Counted from the first letter of the stretch, positions 1 through 7,533 are shown. The stretch is 20,973 nt of DNA from an uncultured Lachnospiraceae bacterium (GCA_910577765.1 CAJTOV010000062.1:1-20973); one strand, 5' to 3'. Program-made: numbers and translations. The notes: generated by a model from the letters alone, not told the origin.

Positions 1-3
1 CCA

Positions 4-52
4 GCTTGACGTCTGTTTTCGTCCAGTTTTCCCCGCCCCGTGAACTGTAACA
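4..52 (+). repeat. Edge copy of a structured intergenic repeat
   Basis: Bases 4-34 match the reverse complement of 1380-1410 at about 27 of 31 positions, and the shared stretch continues into a C-rich run. Bases 41-52 (TGAACTGTAACA) match 1510-1521 (TGAACTGTTACA) with one difference. The edge copy lacks the roughly 65 bases of small hairpins found in the 1380-1521 copy. A short inverted repeat, GTGAAC at 40-45 and GTTCAC at 56-61, lies at its end. The element is cut by the window start, so its full extent is unknown. It looks like a dispersed intergenic repeat and is unlikely to be coding. Confidence 0.55.
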
Positions 53-93
53 AATGTTCACATCCTTGTAAGAATTTTCTAAGGATTATTAGG

Positions 94-122
94 TTGTATA
101 GTTGCATGAAATCATGTATAAT
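94..122 (+). promoter_or_regulatory. Sigma-A promoter of the MarR gene
   Basis: TTGTAT at 94-99 and a perfect TATAAT at 117-122 are separated by 17 bases. Transcription would begin about 37 bases before the GTG start at 166, which supports the shorter start for the MarR gene. Confidence 0.6.
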
Positions 123-165
123 CAGTGGGAAGCTTTTGTCTGCCCATGTAAATGAGAGGGAAAAA

Positions 166-639
166 GTGGATACTTATGAGATGCTGAATGACTTTCTGGT
201 CAACTTGTTCCGGGACATTATGGGTCTGGAGGAACGGGCCATCATCACTCAGGAATTTAAGGATATTACCAATAATGATATGCATGTGATCCAGGTGATC
301 GGCACCGGGGTGCCCAAGAACATGTCTTCCATTGCCAAAAAGCTGTCGGTGACTGTGGGGACTCTGACCATTGCCATGAACAGTCTGGTAAAGAAAGGCT
401 ATGTGATCCGGGAGCGGGGGCAGGAAGACCGCCGGGTCGTGTACATTTCCTTGTCCGAGAAGGGAAGGAAGGCATATGCGCATCATGAGAATTTCCACCG
501 CCAGATGATCCATGAGATTCTGGAGCATCTGACCCAGGAGGAGACGGAAGTGCTGCTGAAATCCCTGGGGAAGCTGACTTCCTGGTTTCAGGGGTTTCAG
601 GACAGAGCAGGTATCATGCAGCAGGCAGACGGAGTTTGA
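166..639 (+). CDS. MarR-family transcriptional regulator, FabT-like
   Basis: A 157-residue winged-helix regulator. The start is placed at GTG 166, which has GAGAGGG at 154-160 upstream and follows the promoter at 94-122; the open frame extends back to 40 but would begin inside the repeat and ahead of the promoter. The central part (FKDI..DMH.I, then a run resembling MSSIAKKLSVTVGTLT, then GYVIRERGQEDRRVV) is the recognition helix and wing of MarR proteins. It closely recalls FabT, the repressor of fatty acid synthesis in streptococci, which acts with acyl-ACP as corepressor. No fab genes are visible; any would lie upstream of the window or elsewhere. It is followed by a GerMN lipoprotein gene 59 bases downstream. 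MarR family is near certain; the FabT role is an inference from remembered sequence similarity. Confidence 0.85.
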   Translation: MDTYEMLNDFLVNLFRDIMGLEERAIITQEFKDITNNDMHVIQVIGTGVPKNMSSIAKKLSVTVGTLTIAMNSLVKKGYVIRERGQEDRRVVYISLSEKGRKAYAHHENFHRQMIHEILEHLTQEETEVLLKSLGKLTSWFQGFQDRAGIMQQADGV

Positions 640-698
640 GGCTGCCGGACAGGCTGCCTGGTTGACGGCAATGTATGAAAGAGGAGGCAATTTACATT

Positions 699-1283
699 AT
701 GAAAAAGGCAATTATGTGTTTGATCGGAGCCATGATGATCCTTTCCCTGGCTGCCTGTACGCCCACTCCGGAGAAGGGCAAGACCGGTGAGGTGAAGGAG
801 ACCCAGGCAGCCCAGAAGCCCCAGGGAGCGGCAGGCAACAGTGTGGACAGTACCAAGCTGCCGGACCCCACAGCCCCGGATCTGGATGTGATTTCCATCT
901 ATACGGTCAGCGCTGACGGCACCAAGCTGGAGGGGACCATGGACGCGGTGGAGGGGAAGGATGCCCAGACCGTGGCGGACCTTCTGATTAAGTACGGTGT
1001 TCTGGCCGAGGGGACCGAGGTCATTGAGTTCAAGGCTGAGGGAGAGCCGGCCAGCGAGGAAGTGGGCCCCGGTGTGGTGAAGATTCCCGGCATTGAGTTC
1101 GAAAGCAATGTGAAGGAGTACGGGACCGTGAATTTAAGCCAGTTCCCGGATGAGAAGAATGATATGCTTCTCCAGGCCGTGGCCAATACCTTCATTGAGA
1201 ATATGGATCTGGTCTATCTGACCATCCAGGTCAATGGGGAGACAGTGGCAGAGAATCTGACCTTTGTGGATGCGGGAAAGTAA
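699..1283 (+). CDS. GerMN-domain lipoprotein
   Basis: A 194-residue exported lipoprotein. The start at ATG 699 is chosen over ATG 675 because GAGGAGG lies at 680-687 and because it gives a proper signal peptide: MKKA, a hydrophobic stretch, then the lipobox LAAC with Cys20 as the lipid-modified residue. A charged, low-complexity linker follows (about residues 21-60). The rest is one GerMN-like domain, recognisable from the pattern YTVSADGTKLEG, TVADLLIKYGVL, GTVNLSQFPD, LLQAVANTFIEN and LVYLTIQVNGE. GerMN domains occur in the spore germination lipoprotein GerM and in many uncharacterised Firmicutes lipoproteins. The protein would sit on the outer face of the membrane. A terminator follows at 1320-1363. 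The exact role is unknown. Confidence 0.8.
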   Translation: MKKAIMCLIGAMMILSLAACTPTPEKGKTGEVKETQAAQKPQGAAGNSVDSTKLPDPTAPDLDVISIYTVSADGTKLEGTMDAVEGKDAQTVADLLIKYGVLAEGTEVIEFKAEGEPASEEVGPGVVKIPGIEFESNVKEYGTVNLSQFPDEKNDMLLQAVANTFIENMDLVYLTIQVNGETVAENLTFVDAGK

Positions 1284-1319
1284 GGACCCCAAAGGCTGAA
1301 ATGAATATGGAATAACAGG

Positions 1320-1363
1320 CTGCTGCCATACGGAATGGGGATTCTGTGTGGCGGCAGTTTTTT
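1320..1363 (+). terminator. Rho-independent terminator after the GerMN gene
   Basis: CTGCTGCCATAC (1320-1331) pairs with GTGTGGCGGCAG (1346-1357) as a 12-bp stem with two G-U pairs and a 14-base loop, followed by six T (1358-1363). It lies 37 bases after the stop of the GerMN lipoprotein gene. Confidence 0.85.
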
Positions 1364-1373
1364 GTTAAGCTGG

Positions 1374-1521
1374 CAGGGCGGGGAAAAAGGGGCAAAAACA
1401 GACGTCAAGCCTGCTTGTAAGGCTGTTTTTGCCCCTTTTTCCCCATCGGGCGAACGCCCGCGACCATTACGTTTTCGTACGGTCAGCGTGGTGAACGCGC
1501 AGACCTATCTGAACTGTTACA
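1374..1521 (+). repeat. Structured intergenic repeat with a 22-bp perfect hairpin
   Basis: Bases 1380-1401 and 1423-1444 are perfect 22-base inverted repeats around a 21-base loop, and the loop holds a smaller CAAGC/GCTTG pair. Next come CGGGC/GCCCG (1447-1460), then a hairpin with GACC (1462-1465), TACG (1468-1471), TTTT loop, CGTA (1476-1479) and GGTC (1481-1484), and finally TGAACTGTTACA at 1510-1521. A partial relative lies at the window start (4-52). The series of hairpins and the second copy suggest a dispersed REP- or MITE-like element or a structured RNA. The first hairpin could also terminate transcription. With the terminator before it and the promoter after it, it accounts for the 390-base gap between 1284 and 1673; no gene is seen there. 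Confidence 0.6.
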
Positions 1522-1559
1522 GAAGATGCCCTCCTATAGAAAAAGTAATACCGCTCATG

Positions 1560-1611
1560 TATGTTACAAAAACATAACATAGTAAATGATAATATTTTAA
1601 AAACATAACAT
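1560..1611 (+). promoter_or_regulatory. Candidate operators for the XRE regulator
   Basis: AAAAACATAACAT occurs twice as an exact 13-base direct repeat, at 1568-1580 and 1599-1611, spaced 31 bases apart (about three helical turns). The first copy also forms an inverted repeat, TATGTTA (1560-1566) with TAACATA (1575-1581). Both lie immediately upstream of the -35 box of the XRE operon. This is the usual place for autoregulatory binding sites of such regulators; binding itself is inferred. Confidence 0.5.
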
Positions 1612-1616
1612 TTTTG

Positions 1617-1645
1617 TTGACAACAGAAGCATTTGTGGTAGAATA
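1617..1645 (+). promoter_or_regulatory. Sigma-A promoter of the XRE-ImmA-PIN operon
   Basis: A consensus TTGACA at 1617-1622 is followed, after 16 bases, by TAGAAT at 1639-1644. The start codon at 1674 and GGAGG at 1662-1666 follow at normal distances. Confidence 0.75.
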
Positions 1646-1673
1646 GAAAGTACACAACAATGGAGGAAAAGCC

Positions 1674-2054
1674 ATGAATGAATTATTGGGAGAGCGCATA
1701 AGGGATTTAAGAAGTGCAAAGCATTTGACCCAGGAGCAGATGGCGGAAGGGATTGGGGTCAGCAGACAAAAGTATGCACGTATTGAGAACGGAACAAATC
1801 AGATTACCCTGGATGTGCTTACCCGGATTGCCGGATTGCTGGATGTGACAGTAGGAGATATAACCAGGGTGCTGGATGAAAGTCCGGCTGTTGCATACAG
1901 AGCTGGTTCGGGCAGTGCTTCTTCAGAGATGATTCTGGATATGCTGGATCTGTTTTATGCCAATAAGCATTTGTATGGAAAGCTACAGCAGAAGGCGGAA
2001 CTGCTTCAAGATTCAAAGGAGACGGTATGTATAACAGCAGAAGGAAAGAGATAA
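1674..2054 (+). CDS. XRE-family helix-turn-helix regulator (putative antitoxin)
   Basis: A 126-residue protein with an N-terminal Cro/CI-type HTH at about residues 5-62 (LGERIRDLRSAKHLTQEQMA, GVSRQKYARIENG, LLDVTVGDI). The C-terminal half has no domain I recognise and is partly predicted helix. The start ATG has GGAGG eight bases upstream. The gene overlaps the following ImmA/IrrE gene by 28 bases, so the two are translationally linked. In XRE-ImmA/IrrE pairs such as ImmR-ImmA of ICEBs1, the HTH protein is a repressor cleaved by the metallopeptidase. Here a PIN-domain gene completes the operon, so the HTH protein may serve as repressor and antitoxin. Lower GC content than flanking genes suggests acquisition. 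Confidence 0.85.
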   Translation: MNELLGERIRDLRSAKHLTQEQMAEGIGVSRQKYARIENGTNQITLDVLTRIAGLLDVTVGDITRVLDESPAVAYRAGSGSASSEMILDMLDLFYANKHLYGKLQQKAELLQDSKETVCITAEGKR

Positions 2055-2845
2055 GAATCAAAGCTGATTCTTTTCGGGAAACCTGCAAGGTCAGCCGTTA
2101 TGGGATTCTCGACTTATTTAGGGAATGTGACAGATGCGGTTATAAGCTGCTGCGGTATCCCCTTGGTGAAGATGCGGATCTGGGATTTGTAATGAAAAAG
2201 GATGCGGATACGGTTATATTTACCAATTCCTCCAGCCGTCTGACCAGGGAGATCTTCACACTGGCACATGAGATCGGCCATGCGGTTCTGCATATGGAGG
2301 GGAATGTCCCTTTTATAGATAATACGGCTACGATTTCAGGCAAAAGTGTTGATGAGAGGGAGCAGGAGGCCAACTATTTTGCGGCCTGCCTTCTGATGCC
2401 AGCCGGTGATGTGGCGAAGTTTTTTGACCTGGAAATGGAAAATTTTGAAATCCATGGTCTGACTGCAATGGACATTGCGAGAATGATGTCCGAGTTTCAT
2501 GTAAGCTTTGACATGGCATTGAACCGTCTGGAGAATCTTGGAAGGATTGATCATAACGGAAGAATCCGGATTGATAATGAACGGAATCTGTCCCGTGTGG
2601 GCAATCTGCTGCGCAGCGTTGGCGGCAGCAGCCGTCTGAATGAGCCCAGTCTGGAGATATGTATTCCATATGAATATATTGATTATGTAATCTATAATTA
2701 TAACCACAATGCCATACCGCTGGAAACACTGGAAAGATCGCTGGAATATTATAAGCTTTCCATGGATGATATCCGGGACAGGCTTAGGAAACCGGTGGAG
2801 GGCCGTGATGATCTGGATGATTTGATAGGAGGACTGGTGGATTGA
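2027..2845 (+). CDS. ImmA/IrrE-family zinc metallopeptidase
   Basis: A 272-residue protein. The zinc site is clear: FTLAHEIGHAVLH carries HExxH with His81, Glu82 and His85, and the third ligand region EQEANYFAACLLMP follows with Glu114 as the likely ligand. This order is typical of ImmA/IrrE (COG2856). Residues about 180-272 hold an unassigned C-terminal domain. ATG 2027 has AAAGGAG at 2016-2021 and lies inside the XRE gene; the stop overlaps the PIN gene start by three bases (TTGA). ImmA-type proteases cleave XRE repressors in response to a signal, so the upstream XRE protein is the probable substrate. Family is certain; the substrate is inferred from gene order. Confidence 0.9.
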   Translation: MYNSRRKEIRIKADSFRETCKVSRYGILDLFRECDRCGYKLLRYPLGEDADLGFVMKKDADTVIFTNSSSRLTREIFTLAHEIGHAVLHMEGNVPFIDNTATISGKSVDEREQEANYFAACLLMPAGDVAKFFDLEMENFEIHGLTAMDIARMMSEFHVSFDMALNRLENLGRIDHNGRIRIDNERNLSRVGNLLRSVGGSSRLNEPSLEICIPYEYIDYVIYNYNHNAIPLETLERSLEYYKLSMDDIRDRLRKPVEGRDDLDDLIGGLVD

Positions 2846-3546
2846 GAGCTTCTCTGGATACCAATGTGATCATCCATTTCTACCGCGCCGGTCTGGAGAA
2901 CATCCTGTTCGATATTTTTGAAGATGGGGTTTTTCTGTATGAGCAGATTCGGAAAGTGGAACTTGCGCATCATGGGCAGGACATTTTGCAGAGGGTTGAT
3001 GCAGATATTCTATCCGGCAGAATAGAAGTATACACGGATGATAAATTAAAGAATTTGTCTGTATTCCGAATATTTGAAAATAATGTTAATGAGAACAGAC
3101 AGTTATATGGGGCTGGGGATCTGGGAGAGGTATATGCCATTTCACTGGCACAGACCATCGGCGGATATGCGGTGGTCACAGATGATATTAAACAAGGTGG
3201 ACCTTATATGTCTTTGTTGCAGCTTGATTATGACATTATGCCCTTTACATTTTGTGATATTTTGATATTAAGGTATCTGTCCGGCAGGGTAGATGAAATG
3301 GAGACGGTAAGTGATTTCGGGATGATTAATGAAGCCTCCGGTCTGAACTGGTCATTGAAAAGTCATGTTTCCAGGTTCATAAAGAGGTTCTGGAGTGATC
3401 CGTATAAAGAAGAGGAAAAACAGTGGATGCAGAACCTGGTAAGGAACCAGAACATCAGGGTCAGAAGCAAATTTAATGCCCTGAACAGTCAGATTCAGGA
3501 TATGCAGCTGGCAGAGAGAAAGTGTGCCATGAGGAAATGCGGATAG
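2842..3546 (+). CDS. PIN-domain protein (putative RNase toxin)
   Basis: A 234-residue protein starting at TTG 2842, which overlaps the ImmA stop codon and has AGGAGGA at 2827-2833. PIN-fold landmarks are LDTNVI with Asp6, Glu40, GDLGE with Asp93 and Glu96, and VVTDD with Asp114 and Asp115. These acidic residues would bind Mg2+ for RNA cleavage, as in VapC toxins. The PIN fold covers about residues 1-145; the C-terminal 90 residues are charged, probably helical and unassigned, making the protein longer than a typical VapC of about 130 residues. Cotranscription with XRE and ImmA/IrrE suggests a toxin kept in check by these two proteins. The toxin role is an inference. Confidence 0.75.
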   Translation: MRASLDTNVIIHFYRAGLENILFDIFEDGVFLYEQIRKVELAHHGQDILQRVDADILSGRIEVYTDDKLKNLSVFRIFENNVNENRQLYGAGDLGEVYAISLAQTIGGYAVVTDDIKQGGPYMSLLQLDYDIMPFTFCDILILRYLSGRVDEMETVSDFGMINEASGLNWSLKSHVSRFIKRFWSDPYKEEEKQWMQNLVRNQNIRVRSKFNALNSQIQDMQLAERKCAMRKCG

Positions 3547-3649
3547 GGCGCGTTCTGGCCTTTATGTGTGTTTCCCCGGCAGATGAGAAAAGAAACCGGC
3601 TGGGGCAGGAACAGCAATGGCAGCAGCATTGCCGGAAAGGAATAAGAAT

Positions 3650-6082
3650 ATGGACCATAGGGAAGAAAGCAGGATCAGGGAACAGCTGCACAGTCTGGCT
3701 GCCGCAGGGAATTACCGGGAGGCGGACCGGGTGCTGGAGGAATATAAGGCCCGGGGCGGCAGGTATGATGATGTGATTGCAATCTATGACGGGAGTACCG
3801 GGCAGAGCCTGGGGGACAGCAGGCGGGTGTGGGCGGCCATCCGCCAGGGGCTCTGCTGCAATCCGGACAATTATGAGCTGTATGTGATGCTGGGGAATTA
3901 TTATCTGGATGAGAACCAGGAGCAGTCCTGGCTCTGTTTTGAGCATGCCCTGGCCTGCTGTAAGGACCCGGAGGACCAGGCCCAGATCCGGGAGATGCTG
4001 GGACAGCTTTCGGAAGGCCTGGGAGTCCGGGCAGGCCGGGTGGCCGTGGTGATCCAGTGTCACGGCGGCGGCTCTGTGGAGCAGTGTGTGGAGCAGGTGC
4101 GCAAAGACCTGGCCGGATGCCAGGGGCAGGTGGTGGCCGTGACCGCGGGGGAGCGTCTGCATGGCAGGGAGCTGGAGTGGCTGCGGCAGCAGGCGGACGT
4201 GGTTGTGGTGGAACCGGATGGACAACGGGAGGATGGTACAGTCGCTGCCAGCGGACAGGGGCAGCAGTCCCTGGTCTGGGAGAAGGGAGTGGCTGCGGCC
4301 TGGGCAGATGCAGACTGTCTTTTCCTGGACAGCGGCACCCTTCTGCCGGATCATGCCCTGTTCTGGCTGCGGATGGCTCTGTATGGCTCCAGGGAGGCAG
4401 GAACCGCCGGGAGCATGTCCAGCCGGATCGTCAATTCCCGGGTGCGGTGGCTGGCGGAAGACGGGACCGGAAGTGCTGTCCCGGAACCGGGTGGGGAAGG
4501 CTTGTCCGGTTTCCAGGATAAGGTCAGCCGTATCAATGTCCCCATGCGGTATCCCTTCCAGGTAATACCCTGGACAAAGGGGGCAGCCGTGCTGGTACGG
4601 CGTCAGGTACTGGACCAGGCAGGGGTGCCTGGGGAGGTCTTCCGGGACGGAGTTCTCCTGGACCGGGATTACGGACGGAAGGTGGAGGCTGCCGGTTACC
4701 GGAACCTGCTTTGCGAGAACAGTTTTCTTGTGTACCAGCAGGAAACGGCAGGAGACCCGGGCAGAGCCGGGGCAGGACAGAGCCGGGACAGCGGGAAGGA
4801 CGGAAAGCCGGCTGTGGACGGGGCAGGAGCCCAGGGGGCCCGGGTCCGGCAGACTGCCGGGAAAGCGGGAACTGGCCGGACACAGGAAAGTCCCGGGAGG
4901 TTTCTTCTGTTCTATGCGGGAAACGAGAAGGGGTATTATCAGGATACCAGATACTTTACCACGGAGATTGCCGGGGAGCTGGAGCGGCTGGGGCATAGCA
5001 CATTTATCTGCGACCTGGCCAGGGGCACCCATGACGGGGCAGCCATGGAGGCTTTTCTCACAGAGGGCGTGGATGCGGTGCTGACCTTCAACGGGGAGGC
5101 CATCCAGAAGGAGGAGCTGTGGCAGCTCTGGAACCAGCTGGGCGCCCTGGTGGTGAACATTCTCATGGACCCGCCTTTCCATATGGACCTGCGTCCTTAT
5201 CTGGAAAGCCCGTGTCTGGAACGGTATCTGCTGCTGTGCCCGGATGAGCTTCATGTAGACTATGTGAAGCAGTATTTCCCCCAGGTGAAGCATGTGGAGT
5301 TTATGCCCCACGGCGGGACCCCGGTAAAAGGCCGCCCTGTTCCCTGGAGGGAGAAGAAGCTGGATCTTCTGTTCTCCGGGACTTATACCAGGCCGGAGGG
5401 ATTCCTGGATGTAATGAGACAGACCATGAAGCCGGGGGATTTTAAGCTTTACCGGGCCATGGGGGAGCGGCTGCTGGAGGATACCGGTCTGTCTGTGGAC
5501 CAGGTGGTGTCGGAAACCCTGTTCCCGGAGGGCTGGCCCGTGACCCCGGACCGGATCGACGGGGCTGTGTCCGGAATGAGTCTTCTGGACGGCTGGGTGC
5601 GGATGGTCACCCGGGAGCGGGTGGTGACGGCCCTGGCGGAAGGCGGGGTGGATATCCATGTTCTGGGGGACGGATGGCAGAACTGTCCCTGCGCCGGGAA
5701 TCCCCATCTTCACAGCCTGACCCGGGAGCGGATTCCCCTGGCAGACACCCTGGCCTGGATGGAGAATGCCAGAATCTGTCTCAATGTGATGCCCTGGTTC
5801 AAGGCAGGCAGCCATGACCGGGTGTTCAATGCCATGCTGCGGGAGTCCGTGGCCCTGACCGATGCCAGCCGCTTTTTCCGGAAGCATTTCCGGGACCAGG
5901 AGTCCGTGGTCTACTATTCCCTGAAGGAGCCGGAGAGGCTTCCCAGGCTTGTAACGGGCCTTCTGGAGAACCCGGACCAGGGGGAGGCCATTGCCAGAAA
6001 GGGGTATCAGGAGGCACAGGTATTTACCTGGGAGCATTATGTGGAAGATCTGCTGGGGAAGATCCGGGAATGTAGTGAGTGA
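3650..6082 (+). CDS. Large glycosyltransferase: TPR-like region, GT2-like domain, CgeB/DUF3880-like GT-B domain
   Basis: A protein of about 810 residues. ATG 3650 is preferred because GAAAGGAA lies about eight bases upstream; ATG 3617 would add 11 residues and cannot be excluded. Residues 1-128 resemble helical TPR-type repeats. Residues 129-362 look like a GT-A (family 2) domain, but the expected metal-binding DxD position reads LFLDSGT, with only the first Asp. Residues 363-412 are a Gly/Ala/Arg-rich low-complexity linker. Residues 413-810 resemble the GT-B fold of CgeB/DUF3880 proteins, with FLLFYAGN at the start and the nucleotide-sugar region MLRESVALTDASRFFRKHF near the end. The role may be glycosylation of a surface, spore or flagellar component; acceptor and sugar are unknown. 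GC-rich, unlike the operon before it. Confidence 0.75.
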   Translation: MDHREESRIREQLHSLAAAGNYREADRVLEEYKARGGRYDDVIAIYDGSTGQSLGDSRRVWAAIRQGLCCNPDNYELYVMLGNYYLDENQEQSWLCFEHALACCKDPEDQAQIREMLGQLSEGLGVRAGRVAVVIQCHGGGSVEQCVEQVRKDLAGCQGQVVAVTAGERLHGRELEWLRQQADVVVVEPDGQREDGTVAASGQGQQSLVWEKGVAAAWADADCLFLDSGTLLPDHALFWLRMALYGSREAGTAGSMSSRIVNSRVRWLAEDGTGSAVPEPGGEGLSGFQDKVSRINVPMRYPFQVIPWTKGAAVLVRRQVLDQAGVPGEVFRDGVLLDRDYGRKVEAAGYRNLLCENSFLVYQQETAGDPGRAGAGQSRDSGKDGKPAVDGAGAQGARVRQTAGKAGTGRTQESPGRFLLFYAGNEKGYYQDTRYFTTEIAGELERLGHSTFICDLARGTHDGAAMEAFLTEGVDAVLTFNGEAIQKEELWQLWNQLGALVVNILMDPPFHMDLRPYLESPCLERYLLLCPDELHVDYVKQYFPQVKHVEFMPHGGTPVKGRPVPWREKKLDLLFSGTYTRPEGFLDVMRQTMKPGDFKLYRAMGERLLEDTGLSVDQVVSETLFPEGWPVTPDRIDGAVSGMSLLDGWVRMVTRERVVTALAEGGVDIHVLGDGWQNCPCAGNPHLHSLTRERIPLADTLAWMENARICLNVMPWFKAGSHDRVFNAMLRESVALTDASRFFRKHFRDQESVVYYSLKEPERLPRLVTGLLENPDQGEAIARKGYQEAQVFTWEHYVEDLLGKIRECSE

Positions 6083-6131
6083 GACACGCTCCGGGGCAGC
6101 GGTATAACCAGATGACCGCCGGGATACATGT

Positions 6132-6186
6132 AAAAAGGAGCTGAGAAGCCGGTGTCTGACCGAAACACCGGCTTCTCAGCTCCTTT
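6132..6186. terminator. Bidirectional terminator between convergent genes
   Basis: Bases 6134-6155 and 6165-6186 form a perfect 22-bp stem with a 9-base loop. On the minus strand the stem ends in a T5 run (6136 to 6132), a good terminator for the GH4/PTS operon. On the plus strand it ends in TTT, a weaker signal for the glycosyltransferase gene. Confidence 0.85.
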
Positions 6187-6207
6187 GGTCTTTGATAAGG
6201 CAGAAAC

Positions 6208-7533
6208 TTACTTAAGCTCCGGCCAGTATGCCTTGTTGGCTTCGATCAGGTCGTCCAGAATCTCTTTGGCTACGCTGGCGCTGGGAACGGTTTTGGAGAG
6301 GGTCAGGGCCTGCCACAGCTTCTGGTAGCTGTGCTCGCAGTAGGCTTCCACCACCAGCTTCTCCACGGCCACCTGCTGCTGCATAAGGCCAAGCTGGAAG
6401 GTGGGAATGTCTCCCTGGCACAGGGGCTCCGGTCCCTGGTTTCCTACCAGGCAGGGAACCTCCACCATGGCGTGGGGATCGAAGTTGGAGACTGCGCCTT
6501 TATTCTCCACGATACACAGCATCCGCTCATGGGTATTGTAGGCAATGGCACGGGCCAGGTCTACAATGAAGGCGGCGTGGTTGTCGATCTCGAATTCGTC
6601 TCCCTGGAAATGTCCGGCTTCGATGATGGCCCTGGCCGCGCCAAAGACCTTCTTTTCCCGTCCGTCCATGACCTCGTTGGCACGGGTGTACTCCTTGTCG
6701 CTGTGCTCCACCACATAATCCTGGAACAGGTAGTATTTTAAGTAGGTGTTGGGCAGACAGTCCGGGGTCACGGCCTGCAGGTCTGCTGCTTTCTTGTGGG
6801 TGGCCTGCCAGCTGGCGTCCATGTGCTGGGTCTCAATGGCTTTCTGGGTCAGGTAGCCGTTCTTGCTGACATAATCAATAAGCTGGGGCGTGTAGTCGGT
6901 GCCGTCCTTATCCCGGACGCTGGTCCACCAGCCGAAATGGTTCAGGCCGTAGTAGCACACATCCAGGTCCTTGGGGGTCTTGCCTACAATGTAGCTCATG
7001 CGGCGCAGGGTTCCCACAGGCATGTCACAGATATTGATGACTTTGGAGTGGGGCCGCAGAACCCGGCAGGCTTCGGCCACAATGGCAGCCGGGTTGGAGT
7101 AGTTGAGCATCCAGCAGTCAGGGCTGTATTCTTCCATATAGTCAATAAGCTGGATAATGTCCGGGATGCTGCGCATGCCGTAGGCGATGCCGCCGGGGCC
7201 GCAGGTCTCCTGGCCTACCACTCCGTGGCGCAGGGGGATCTTCTCGTCCAGCTCCCGCATGGGATATCCGCCGCTGCGGATGTGGGCCATACAGAAGTCC
7301 ACGCCGGTAAAGGCTTCTTTGGGGTCTGTGGTGTAGGAGAATTCCACCTGGGGGGCTACGGTTTTCAGTGCAATGGCCACGGCCCTGGCAATGGTTTCCT
7401 GGCGCAGGGCATCATTGTCATACAGTTTCAGGCTGCGGATGGGGAAACGCTCCAGGCTGTCCATAAGCATCATGACAATACCGGGTGTGTAGGTGCTTCC
7501 GCCGCCGGCGATTACTACGGAAAATTCTTTCAT
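6208..7533 (-). CDS. glvA: GH4 6-phospho-alpha-glucosidase
   Basis: A 441-residue cytoplasmic enzyme, the same length as B. subtilis GlvA/MalA. GH4 enzymes hydrolyse phosphorylated disaccharides through an NAD+- and metal-dependent redox mechanism. Seen: the NAD-binding start IAGGGSTYTPG; NICDMPVG at about 167-174 with Cys169; and GLNHFGWW with His199. The Cys and His match the Mn2+ ligands of GlvA. In GH4, CDMP marks 6-phospho-alpha-glucosidases, whereas CNVP marks the 6-phospho-beta type, so the alpha call is well supported. The start is set at the ATG ending at 7533, preceded by AAAGGAG; the frame extends upstream without a better site. It follows the EIICB gene by 25 bases on the same strand, so it cleaves what that transporter imports. 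A terminator lies downstream at 6132-6186. Confidence 0.92.
   Translation of the reverse strand: MKEFSVVIAGGGSTYTPGIVMMLMDSLERFPIRSLKLYDNDALRQETIARAVAIALKTVAPQVEFSYTTDPKEAFTGVDFCMAHIRSGGYPMRELDEKIPLRHGVVGQETCGPGGIAYGMRSIPDIIQLIDYMEEYSPDCWMLNYSNPAAIVAEACRVLRPHSKVINICDMPVGTLRRMSYIVGKTPKDLDVCYYGLNHFGWWTSVRDKDGTDYTPQLIDYVSKNGYLTQKAIETQHMDASWQATHKKAADLQAVTPDCLPNTYLKYYLFQDYVVEHSDKEYTRANEVMDGREKKVFGAARAIIEAGHFQGDEFEIDNHAAFIVDLARAIAYNTHERMLCIVENKGAVSNFDPHAMVEVPCLVGNQGPEPLCQGDIPTFQLGLMQQQVAVEKLVVEAYCEHSYQKLWQALTLSKTVPSASVAKEILDDLIEANKAYWPELK

Noticed and set aside
3522..3776. Open frame of 84 codons between the PIN and glycosyltransferase genes
   Set aside because: It overlaps both genes, has no ribosome binding site and no recognisable features.
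3473..6037. Open frame of 854 codons on the minus strand
   Set aside because: It lies opposite the glycosyltransferase gene, has a Pro/His/Gln-rich composition with no recognisable domain and no convincing ribosome binding site. It is an antisense shadow caused by high GC at third codon positions.
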